A stretch of 64,000 bases of DNA from Puccinellia tenuiflora. Its lineage: Eukaryota > Streptophyta > Magnoliopsida > Poales > Poaceae. Below, one piece after another: positions 34,579 through 44,105 of this stretch. Location: positions 2,945,299 through 3,009,298 of the forward strand of contig QRDG01000137.1 in NCBI GenBank assembly GCA_012064385.1, in the 5' to 3' direction. The notes beneath the pieces were generated by a model. It saw only the letters and a program-made list of their open reading frames with translations. It was not told where the DNA came from and made no database searches. How positions within the stretch are numbered: the stretch's first letter is position 1; every line of letters starts with the position of its first letter. The position numbers and the translations under genes are program-made.

Positions 34579-35170
34579 TTTCCTGGTCTCCTCTCTGCAG
34601 TTTCTTTGCAATTTACCAAAGCTTCAGGTCTTCCTTGGTGAGGTTAGAAGTTGATTGATGTGCATACATACGCCTCGCTGTCAGACCGGGACCCACAATT
34701 TTCTCACACCGGTCCAAGAGATGTTGCAGACGGACCCACATGTCAGGGCAAGACAACCTCTGCTTGTTCCGCACGTGTACGTCCTAGAAGAGTCACAAAT
34801 GGGACCACCTGTCAGCTGCGGAACCAAATTTGTTTGCACGTGCTTTTCAACGTGTCGTCGTGTCGCGTCGGTGGCGAGCCCACATGTCAGTACTAGGACC
34901 TACCGTTATTTATTCAAGTTGTATAAAACAAAAATCCATGTGTGCAACATTTTGGTAAACATCATCAAAAAAAATCCAGGAAACACACTTGTAGCAACAA
35001 AATTCATACGAGTTTGAAAGTATGCAACATCAAAAATATGTGTGTGGGGGGGGGGGGGGGGGGGGGGGGTAGAACTTGTAGCAAATGCTTAGAAAAATGT
35101 GCAACATTTCACAACAAAACTCGTGCGACTTTGTTACAAATTTAAAATACGTATGCAATGTTGGATAATT
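34579..35170. other. Intergenic with CCCACATGTCAG-like repeats
   Basis: Three imperfect occurrences of GGACC/GAGCCCACATGTCAG-like words lie at about 34732-34745, 34802-34815 and 34876-34888. No gene is seen. A later stretch, 34940-35170, has two copies of a CAACAT/ACAAAATTC-containing segment. Confidence 0.4.
35046..35069 (+). repeat. 24-base G homopolymer
   Basis: An uninterrupted run of 24 G following TGTGT. It can form a G-quadruplex and its length is prone to sequencing error. Confidence 0.9.
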
Positions 35171-35185
35171 CACGGAAATAAACTT

Positions 35186-36513
35186 TTTTTGAAAGAGTAC
35201 GGCAATTGCGTACCTTACTTTTATAGAAGGCAGAATTTCACATACAAGAACACTACAGCTCGCTGCTAACAACGAATGTAGTTAAACTCCACTCCAAAGC
35301 TAGTCCGAAGACAGCCAAACCCGACCAAACAACTACAAAGATAGAAGAGCTTGTTCTAAGCTTATCAACATCGCCGCGCATCACGACCGTCGTTGGTCAC
35401 CTCCAAAGATCGATCAACATCTCCAACTGGACTCCCCTCGTCGACGCACCATTACACAAGAGGGGTAGATGGCGAGACTTGGTCGGTCCCAAGAAAGGCA
35501 CCGTCTTGGACTCACCGCTGACGGCGTACATTGCGCCTCTGGAGATCATACTTGAACCGCGACGAACACCGAAGAAGTGCAACATAGAACCTCCAAGCCA
35601 TGTCTCCAAACACAACGCTCCCATCGGAGGAGCGACGTCGAGGACGCCGCCATCGCGCCAATCCAACACCGGATTTAGGATTTCGCCCGGAGACAATCCA
35701 ACACCGAGAGAGAGCAAAGGGGATGCCCACACAACTCGGCGACGCCTCCAAGGAGGTGAACGACACCCGCGGGCGCCGTCGCCGCCGGTTCGACATATGC
35801 CGGGCAGGACTTTCATCCATATCGTCGCCCATCTCCATGCATCCAAGGGTTGGAAAAGCATCGTCCATGTAGCCTCGCACCGCCGCCACCGCAGCTCTTG
35901 CCCTTGTAGTCGCCAAGCCGCAGTTCCCCGACACCCCGCACGGCTGAGAGACGAGGTCCATCTTCCACCTCCACCCCTGAGAGGAACAACAGCCTCTGAG
36001 CACCTCCGGCACGAACCGGAACCGTCTACCATGGTCGTCGCCAACTCCAGGCGACATCACACGGCAGCCCAGCCCCTCTGGCCTAGATCTGGCCCGCACC
36101 GACTCCTCTTGCTCCCCGTCGGCACCACCAGGAGAGCAACGCAGCTCGCCCACCGCGGAGACGGTCGACCTTGCTCGCCAGGGGCTCCTCCCTGGCAAAG
36201 ACGTCTCCGCGCTGCCGCCTCCAAGCCAGCCGCCTCGCTGTCGCCTCTACACCGCAGCCCCACCTCTGCTGCCTACCTCTCCGAGCTCCTCCGCTCCTCC
36301 ACGCCCCTGCCGTGCGCCGGTGAAGACCACCACGCCGCCGTCTGCGCCGCCCGGGAGACGTCCCACCTCGGCGCATAGGGGGGCCATCGGGGCGTGCCAC
36401 CAGCACCCGCCGCCTTTTCACGGCGGCAGCCGCCGGAAAGAGATCCGCCGCCTTTTTCTAGGGTTTGAGGCGTCCTCTGGAGCCGCCCGCCCGAGAGAAG
36501 TAAGATGATAGAC
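35186..36513 (-). mobile_element. RT-less retroposon, 1.33 kb, with poly(A) and 15-bp TSD
   Basis: A minus-strand insertion. A T-run at about 35184-35190 is its poly(A) tail, preceded in element orientation by ATAAAAGTAAGGTACGC. An exact 15-bp target duplication, CACGGAAATAAACTT, flanks it at 35171-35185 and 36514-36528. The body is GC-rich in its 5' two thirds and has overlapping ORFs on both strands (longest 299 and 228 codons), but no endonuclease, RT, zinc knuckle or tRNA-like promoter that I can recognise. It was therefore mobilised in trans, probably by a LINE, as a deletion derivative, large SINE-like element or retrocopy of a non-coding RNA. Confidence 0.82.
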
Positions 36514-36563
36514 CACGGAAATAAACTTACTTGTTAAAACACTATCATGCGATGAGCTACGTG

Positions 36564-37198
36564 CAAACCTGGCCAACGGGCCGGCCCGGCACAGGTTTGG
36601 CGTGCCTGGCCCGGCACGGCATATACCGGCCCGCGAAGCACGCGTGCCGTGCCGGGCCGGCCCATGTGCCTGGCAGTGAGGCACGGGTACGGCACATGCC
36701 TTATACGGGCCGGCCCGCGTGCTTGTTTTTCTGTTTTTTTGTTTTTTATTTCAGTCCAAAAAAATGTAAAAAATTGTAAAAAAAAATACAAAGTCTGCAA
36801 AAAGCTAGCATGGTTGCATGTACGCATGCATGCGATGCAAGCTGCTGCTGCCTAGCTGCGGCGCTCGCTGGCATGGCTGCATGCACGCAGTCGCAGTCCC
36901 GCTCCCGGCCTCCCTGCGCTGCGCTCGGCCGCTCCCAGCAGTCCCAGGCCAGGCCCCAACGGCTCCTTCCCCTGACGGGCCCCGACGTGCCAGCGGGCCG
37001 GCCCACGTGCCTGGCGTGCCGCGCGGCCTGGCGTGCCGTGCCGGGCTGGCACGCGGGCCTCAAGCCGCGGCCCAGGCACGGCACCGGCTTTTCACGGGCC
37101 GGCACGGGCACGGCACGCCACGGGCCGGGCCGGTACCGGGCTTTTTTTCGCGTGCCACGTGCCGGGCCGCAAAAAGCACGGCCCGTTGGCCAGGTTTG
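36564..37198. mobile_element. hAT-type non-autonomous element, 635 bp
   Basis: The ends are inverted repeats: CAAACCTGGCCAACGGGCC at 36564-36582 and its complement at 37180-37198, exact over about 19 bp. It is flanked by an exact 8-bp duplication, GCTACGTG (36556-36563 and 37199-37206), the hAT hallmark. The subterminal 150 bp on each side is packed with GGCACGG/GGCCCGGC words in opposite orientation, so the arms could form a very stable foldback. No transposase. The listed ORFs crossing it are artefacts of GC bias. Confidence 0.9.
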
Positions 37199-37206
37199 GC
37201 TACGTG

Positions 37207-37564
37207 GGGTGTTGGAATTGCTGCACACTGGGCTCGCAGTGTCGCCGTGGACCCCTTGAAGCGTCAGCACTGGCTTTCACCATACGGGCTTACGCTTGCT
37301 TGCGACAGGGGCTCGAAACAAACGGCGGCTCATAAAATACATCCAAAAATACCTATACCTAGCAGCGTGAAAAAATGAAATATTTAGGCGTGGCCATATG
37401 AACTAACCGAATAGTTCAGTTCTCCCCTGCATGCGTAGCAGGAGAAAAAATTCAGACAAAACAATCTTCCTCGCCCACATGCGAAGACGCGATAACCTAG
37501 CTAGACACAAATATTACACAGATGTTTCCTTGTTATCCAGCAGAAGCATAACTTCATTATTTTC
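37207..37564. other. Intergenic, 3' flank of the F-box gene
   Basis: No gene is seen. It contains the likely 3' UTR and terminator of the minus-strand F-box gene (AATAAA-like signals are ambiguous). Confidence 0.4.
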
Positions 37565-39579
37565 TTAAAATCGGAAGTGAAGCCTTAACAGCGGGTGCAT
37601 ATGCATGTCCAAACTGCTCCTAACCAAGATCTTCTGCTTCCTTGACTTCGGGTATCTGTCACTTGGCCGGCGGCTGTAATCACACTTCTCCTCGCACGCT
37701 GGCTTCTCATGCAGGTATATATCCTTCAGACTGACTGCTGCTTTCATGACAGTTTGGATATAATCCACAAACTTGACTTCTGATTGAAACCCAAAGATCC
37801 TGAGCACGGAAAGATTGTGGTGCTTGAAATCAGATACTTCCCATTTTGCACCGGCGTCCTTGCTATCCTCGCTATACGCGAGCTTCTTCCTCATTTCCTC
37901 ATCCCGTATCGCCAAACAGTCACAAACCTGCAATTCTTTTCATCAGTCGAAAATTTGTGTTCAACAATGTAAAAGAAGAAACAAATTTACTTAACTATCA
38001 AGCATTTTAATGCAGCGCTGGAAGTTTGAGATGAGACAGTCCTAAATTAACTTGAACATGCAAAAGGAAAAAGATTTGGAGAAAAAGTAGATAAGACTTT
38101 ACCCTGATGCATAGCTCCTCAAGGGACGGTGCACTTTGCAGAACAAACATCGTCCAAGTCAGATCACATTCTTCTGAAATGGCAGCCAAATTCACAAGCC
38201 TTAGCTTGCTGAACACCTGCCACAATTCTCTCGGATCTTCAGGTTTAACCCAAATCTGCACAAGATAAGAGAGAACGCAAAATATGTCAACCAAATTGAA
38301 GACTAGAACCTCAAGGAATGGCGAGGGAAAACTATGTGCATCATCAACAAGACTGTAACCTTTGCTAACCTTTTCGCTCTCAAAGCCCAGATGCAGGTTG
38401 CTTACTGTGGCTTTGCCAAGAAACTCACTTAACTTGAGCATCTTGTGCCATGAAAGAGCTGTATTACTTATGCTCACGGTGTGGAGCAGTGGGACATAAC
38501 CAAAAGACAAAGGATCATGCAGAGACATCCAAGAAGAAAAAGTCAGTGTTGTGAGTGCTGGCGCCCAGTTCAGATCAACCCTCTCAAAACTACTGCTGAC
38601 AATCTCAAGCTCACAGAGTCGCGGGTGTTGCACCGCTAGCAAGGACCGATACCCCATGTCACAGTTGTCCAAGCGTAGGAACTCCAGTCTTCTGCACAAT
38701 CCGAAAATTATAGGGAAATCTGATTTACTTAGCCTCAAATTCTCTAGCTTGAGTCGTGTGAGAAGAATGAATGCCTTCGGACAAGCATTAATAAATAACT
38801 TGAGCTGCCTTCCGTAAGCGATCATATACTCAGGGCTGCATCGGTTGATTTCCTTCTCTGTCAAGATTGTGAACTCGGAAAAAACAACCTTGTGTGTCGC
38901 GATGGTGTTAGCAAGAGTCTTGCCAATTCTAATGGATGCATCTCCCAAGAAGAATTGCATGCATAGGCGGTGAATTGTGTATGGACTTGTACTCCTGTTT
39001 TCCAGAAGGCTCCTGGTCGCTCCAAGTATGGTTGCATTGGCCCGAACAACATCATCACAGTTCCTCTCTTGATCGTTGTCAGTGGAACCAACCATTATAA
39101 GAATTTTGGAGAGCATAGTAGGGATCTGCTTCCACCGTCTGGAGAGAATGCTGGTTCTTGTGGCATCTGCAATATCAAGTCGTTCTATGATATTGAGTAG
39201 CACGTCATCAGGCAAATTGCTGAGCCTATCATGTTGCCAGTTGCGTTCATCTTCTTCCTGCGTTTGGCATAGAATGAAATTATAGTTGATTTCTTACATA
39301 TTCAGGATGCTACGTTGACAATATATGTTCTCAGAAAAAAAAAATGTAATTCTGCTAATGTTCACAGGCAAAAAACGAAATTGTGCTATCTTCCACGCAA
39401 AAAAAAAATGCAATTTTGACAACTCTTTTCTACTACTCCGTAGGATGGTTCCCATAATTTATCTGTAAGGAGCCCAAAATTAAAACATAAAAATATCCAG
39501 AGAAGAAGTAACTCACCAGCATGGCTAGGGAGGACCATCGGTTGGAACTGCCGAGGCCCTTGACGGATGGTTTGTCCAT
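37565..39579 (-). CDS. F-box/LRR/FBD protein, three exons
   Basis: Predicted 526-residue F-box protein, probably the substrate-binding subunit of an SCF E3 ubiquitin ligase. Exons (minus strand): 39579-39517, 39257-38103, 37927-37565. Both introns have GT-AG borders and all junctions fall in phase 0, with no internal stop. The F-box is at about residues 32-75 (RLSNLPDDVLLNIIERLDI...ILSRRWKQIP). Leucine-rich repeats follow at about 150-370 (LTRLKLENLRLS, RRLEFLRLDNCDM, LCELEIVSSSFERVDL). The FBD domain is in the last exon at about 430-480 (HHNLSVLRIFGFQSEVKF). The start was chosen at 39579 because this short exon splices in frame onto EEDERNWQHDRLSN. The substrate is unknown. This is the one gene here that looks intact. 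Confidence 0.88.
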
Positions 39580-40188
39580 CGCTATGGCAGCAGGTCGCCG
39601 GAGATGAGAGTTCGCTATTGCCAGAGAGGTTTTCTAATGTCTCTCCTAAGTTGCTTCTCTCCTGCGAAATCTAATGAATTTGATCAGATATAAATAGCAG
39701 CTTGTGTTCAGACTCCGATGGCAACCTGGAGACCGAGAGACCGAGACGCGATGTGTTTGATCTTATTCTAGGAAACAAAGAGATGTATTTGATCTAAAAT
39801 CCCGTGGGTGGACGCTCCGATGCGTACTAAGGCTCCCAAAGGAGCAGCTTGATTGATTCGATTGCGACTCGGAAAGGAGCCGCTTGATTGATTCGATTGC
39901 GGCTCGGAAAGGAGCCGCTTGACTGCGGACTGCGGCTCCGATAGGCGGAGCCACTTGATTGCGGACTGCTTCTCCGAAAGGAGCAGCTTGATTGCGGATT
40001 GCAGCTCCAATAGGTGGAGCTGCTCCGATTCTAAATTGCAGCTCCAATCCGTGGGGCTGCTTATTTCGTCGCCTCTACTCGAACACGGGTGGATCCTCAT
40101 AGACGGTGGCGACGCGGTGATGGCGGAGGAGCTCGGCACGCGGCTGGCGCATCTCTGATCTACAATCTCTCTGCTCCTTTCCCCTCTC
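39580..40188. other. F-box gene upstream region
   Basis: 39580-39790 is the likely 5' UTR and promoter of the minus-strand F-box gene. 39790-40080 is a minisatellite-like region described separately. No other gene. Confidence 0.4.
39825..40065. repeat. Degenerate minisatellite (GGAGC-rich, about 30-38 bp)
   Basis: Six or seven imperfect units of the form (G)CTCCGAAAGGAGC(C/A)GCTTGATTG(C)GA. Each contains a small CTCC...GGAG inverted repeat. The array gives repetitive peptide ORFs on both strands that I do not consider genes. Confidence 0.75.
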
Positions 40189-40191
40189 TAA

Positions 40192-41649
40192 GAGCAACTC
40201 CAGCCGTTGGCCTCCCAGGCCGAATTGCCGGCGTTTTTTCGGGCCTGCTGGGGCGCCGGCGGAAAAAAATGGCCTGGGGGCGGGCCGATTCCCAGCCGCG
40301 GCCCCAGGCCGATCGATATAATTATTTACAGAAAAATTGTTCGACGAACTTACGCGAAATTTGTTCAAACATAGACGATATTTGTTCAAACTTAACGATA
40401 TTTGTTCGAACAAGATTATAAAAAAATATAAAAAAAAATTAAAAAATGGCGGCGCGGCGTCTACATACCGAAGTGGCGGTAGAACCGCATGTAGTCCCCG
40501 TCGTCGGAGTCGCCACCGGTCGGAGGAGGAGCAGGAGCACTGCACCCAACGCCGTCGCCGCCGGTGCCGGGCTCCTCCTTCGGCGTCAGCAGGCGGGAGG
40601 AGCTCCCGCCGGTGCCGGTGCCGGAGCCGTCCTCGTCGCTGTCGTCCAGCACGACGTAATCCGGCCCAGCGCGACGACGGCGGCGGCGCTCGTAGCGCGC
40701 GAGGATCTCCTTCTCCTCGGCCTCAATGCGCCGTTGGCGCTTCTCCTCCTCCCGCTCGTGCTCGCATGCCCCACCACTTCTTCCAGCCGTCGCTGTTGTT
40801 GCGCTTGGGCGCGTGGGCCGTCGGGCCGGGGTAGTCGTTGAGCTGGCACTGGCGGCGGTCGGAGAAGAACGTGTTCTAGGTCACGTTGTTCTCCGGATCC
40901 CAGACGGGGTCCGCCTGCTCCTCCTCCGTCAGCCGCTCGCGGGCGGCGTAGATCTCCGCTAGCCGCTCATCGCCGGTGAGGGTGGGGGGGACCAGGAACC
41001 CCATCTGGCTGAGCCGCCAGGTTCCGGGGAGCTTCATGCCGGGCGGGCATGGGTAGCCCGCCTCGTGCAGCAGGTGCGCCTCCCGGTCCTGGAGCCAGTT
41101 CCGGCCGAAGCCGTTGGCCGCCACGCCGCTTGCTGGATCCATTCCGGTGTGTGTGCGAGGGGTTTGGGTGTTCGTGCTCGGCGAGGATGTGTTTGTGCTC
41201 GGCGGGGGTGTGCTCGCTGTGCGAGGAGGGACAGTAAATAAATACCGGCGGGGAGAGGGCGGGGCAGTAACTGTGGCGCGCCTAACTCCGCCGCGTGGCC
41301 GATTTGACTCGACGGCGGTTCGCCTGACCGGCGGCAGAGCAGTAATGCGACGCGGAAGGCGAGGCGATGAGGACGACGAAGCGGTTGTGCCGCTGACAGG
41401 GCGGGCCCGCCGGAGCTTTCGCGCGGTTTCCCTCGTTTCCGCGCCATTTTCCCTTTCGCCGGCGTCCCCAGGCCAGACCCGCGCGCTGGGTTCGGCCTGG
41501 GACGCCGGATAAAAATTGGGCCAAATCCGGCGAAAAAAGAGGCCTTGGGGGGGGGGGGCGTTGGGTGGGGGGCGACTATGGGAAAAATGGTCCGCCGACG
41601 TCAAAAAGGGGGTCCTGGGGCGCTCTCGGGGGGACGACTGGAGTTGCTC
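40192..41649. mobile_element. PIF/Harbinger-type element, 1458 bp, TAA TSD
   Basis: The ends are GAGCAACTCCAG (40192-40203) and CTGGAGTTGCTC (41638-41649), perfect 12-bp terminal inverted repeats. It is flanked by TAA at 40189-40191 and 41650-41652, the 3-bp PIF/Harbinger target duplication. The subterminal regions are GC-rich with GGCCTGGG/GCCGGCG words in inverted orientation. Inside it, on the minus strand, is a decayed ORF (40461-41142) that is not a DDE transposase. Confidence 0.88.
40461..41142 (-). pseudogene. Harbinger-borne hypothetical ORF, decayed
   Basis: It starts ATG at 41142 (MDPASGVAANGFGRNW) with TGGATCCATT context and reads through GYPCPPGMKLPGTWRLSQMGF to WDPENNVT, where a TAG at about 40876-40878 interrupts it. 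The continuation (NTFFSDRRQCQLNDYPG...NNSDGWKKWWGM) is in the same frame, then an extra base near 40768 shifts it into REEEKRQRRIEAEEKE and an acidic C-terminal tail ending RFYRHFGM at 40461. I believe this is a widespread Triticeae element-borne protein family of unknown function. The coiled-coil-like EEK/RRR stretch suggests nucleic-acid binding, but no named domain is recognised. The first stop is most simply a former Trp codon. Confidence 0.6.
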
Positions 41650-41652
41650 TAA

Positions 41653-43745
41653 CGGCGAACCCTATGCTCCGCGTACTGCGGAGCTTGCAAAGCTCCGCGT
41701 ACCGCCGGATGCATATGGGCCGGCCCAATAGCACAGGTTTTTCTGTTTGTTTTTCATTTTCGTTTTTTTCTTTTTCTGTTTCTTTTTTTCATTTTTCTTT
41801 TTTTGTTTCTTTTCTTTGGTTTTTCTGTTTATTTTTATATTTTTTCCTATTTCTTCTTTGCATTTTCTTTTTCTTTTTACGTTTATTTTCTTTTTTCTTT
41901 TTTTGTCTTTTGTTTTTTAGTATTATATTAAAAAAATATGTTGTGGAAAATTTGAGAAGGTTTTTTATTTTTTAGAATCGTGCAAATGTAGTTTTATGTT
42001 CATTTATTAAAATCGTTCAAAAATAATTTCCATTCACCGACATTTTCTATATAATTATAAAATCGTTTTGAAAAAGTTTCTACTTTTTAAAATTATCCAA
42101 AAATAGTTTCCGTTCAAATATCTATTTTTGTTCACTTTCTGAAAATCATTCAAAAATATTCGGTTCACCTTTTAAAATTGTTCATAAAAAGTTTCTGTTC
42201 AAATATCTTTTTTTTCACTTCTCGAAAATCGTTCAAAAATAATTTCCGTTCACAGACTTTTTCTGTTTGCCTTTTAAAATCGTTCAAAAATAGTTTCCGT
42301 TCAAATACCAATTTTTTTCACTTTTTGAAAATCGTTCAAAATAATTTTCGTTACGAGAAATTTTCTCTTCGCCTTTTAAAATCGTTCAAAATAATTTTCT
42401 TTCAAATCCCTTTTTTGTCCACTTTTTTAAAATCGTTCAAAAACATGTTCTGTTCATAGACTTTTTTTGTTCGCCTTTTAAAATCGTTCAAAAATAGTTT
42501 CCGTTCAAATACCAATTTTGTTCACTTTTTGAAAATAGTTCAAAATAATTTTCATTCATAGAGTATTTTTTGTTCACTTTTTAAAAATCGTTTAAAATTA
42601 ATTTTCGTTTGTAGACTTTTTCTGTTCACTTTTTAAAATCGTTGAAATACCGATTTCATTCACTAGCCTTTCGTTAACTTTCAAATTTTTTGAAAAATAG
42701 TTTTTGTTGAAATACCTATTATGTTCATTTTTTAAAAATTGTTTAAAAATAGTTTTTAGTTCACCGGCCTTTTTCTGTTCACTTTTAAAATCGTTCAAAA
42801 TAGTTTCCTTTCACCGCCATTTTTTGTTCATTTTTTAAAAATCGTTCATATTTTTCCTGTGCATGAATTCTTAAACTTTCACTCATATACAGTTTCCAAA
42901 ATAAACGAATTATGCTCGTACTACTATATTTGCAAGAAATCCGAACGAAGAAACCGAGCAGGAGCACAACGTGCATGCACTCTCTCCATGTGGTTAACGG
43001 AAATAAAATAAGATAAATTTTCTTATTGAAACAACGTCCAAGTAACACAAATATTCCCATTTGAAAAACCGTTCAAATAAGAAAATTGTTCAGTTTATAA
43101 AATCATTCAAACAGTATAATTATTTATAATTGAAAATTCGTTCAAATACTACAAATGTTCATTAAAAAAACAAATAATATGAATGTTCATTTTTAAATCG
43201 TTCAAATTAGATAAATATTTATATTTGGAAAGTGGTTCAAATAAGATAAATATTTTATTAGCCTTTTAACATATGTTGCACATTATTTTTTTCCAGTATA
43301 TATTGGTACCTACTTTCGCGCTAAAAAATAGTTTGGAGAGAACCAAACGTGAAACAGTAGAAAAAATCGCAGCAGAGAACCAGCGAAGAGCAACAAAACG
43401 GTAGAAACATTTTGACAGGGTACAAGCAGCGAGCGAAACAATTGAACGAGTCTGTTTCAAACTTATGGTTATTGCATGATTTTTATTATACACATTATCT
43501 AAAATCTGTTTCAAAATAATTATTTCCCGCAACCGACCGAGCAATGCTAGTTTTTTTATTTTTTTAGGGTAACCGAGCAATGCTAGTGTACAAGACGCAA
43601 ACGAACGAACCAGCTGCGAAACGATCCATTCGCGCTAGCTATCGAGCGAACGAACGAACTAGTCGCTAAACTGGGCCAGGCCCACATAGCGTACGGCAGC
43701 ATAGGGAGGGTACGCGGACGGGTGTTTCCACCGCGTAACGCGGGA
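41653..43745. mobile_element. Possible MULE-like or other TIR element with AT-rich core
   Basis: The left edge (41660-41730: CCCTATGCTCCGCGTAC...GGGCCGGCCCAATAG) and the complement of the right edge (about 43672-43728: CCCTATGCTGCCGTACG...GGGCCTGGCCCAG) are similar inverted sequences around an AT-rich repetitive core. I could not define an exact target duplication, so class and boundaries are tentative. There is no gene inside. Confidence 0.35.
41990..43260. repeat. AT-rich GTTCAAAAATAGTTTCCGTTCA repeat array
   Basis: More than fifteen imperfect units, about 55-70 bp apart, built from AAAATCGTTCAAAAATAGTTTCCGTTCAAATACC-like words. They alternate with TTTTTCTGTTCACTTTTTAAAATCG. Divergence increases to the right. 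There is no coding content. Confidence 0.75.
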
Positions 43746-44105
43746 AACAGGAGCACCCCTCCCTAACCCTAGCTGAGGTCGGGATGACCACGTGACGTGC
43801 GGCCGGCGGTGGAGGAATGCTGGGCCAAGGCCTAACGCGCGACAATATGGCCCACCAAGGTCGGACTACGGCGACATCGACCTCTCCGGCGAGGCGCGGA
43901 TCCTATACGGCTATACCCTGCGTACACATAGCTCCGCGTACCCCCTGGTCACGTTTTGGGCCGGCCCATCTTCACCTTTTTTTTTCGCTTCCGTCTGTTT
44001 CGCTTTCTTCCTCTTCGTCCCCCGAATCCAGCCACCGAGTTCCTCATTTCTCCTGGCGGCGCTCTGGTTTCGGCGCGTCGTCGCCGTCTCTCTTCGTCGC
44101 CTCCT
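43746..44105 (+). other. Upstream region of the Ulp1-like gene
   Basis: A GC-rich stretch containing ATAGCTCCGCGTACC...GGGCCGGCCCA (about 43929-43969), which repeats in direct orientation the motif at 41690-41730. It is a probable transposon terminal region plus the 5' UTR of the downstream gene. Confidence 0.4.

Noticed and set aside
35397..36421. 299-, 228- and 215-codon ORFs as possible genes
   Set aside because: They overlap on opposite strands within the TSD-flanked retroposon, have Arg/Pro-rich composition and no recognisable domain.
36810..37378. ORFs of 149-186 codons over the hAT element
   Set aside because: They result from GC-rich inverted arms, overlap on both strands and cross the element boundary.
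39763..40139. Repetitive-peptide ORFs (IGAAIRNQAAPF-type)
   Set aside because: They are translations of the minisatellite in two frames, with no start context or homology signal.
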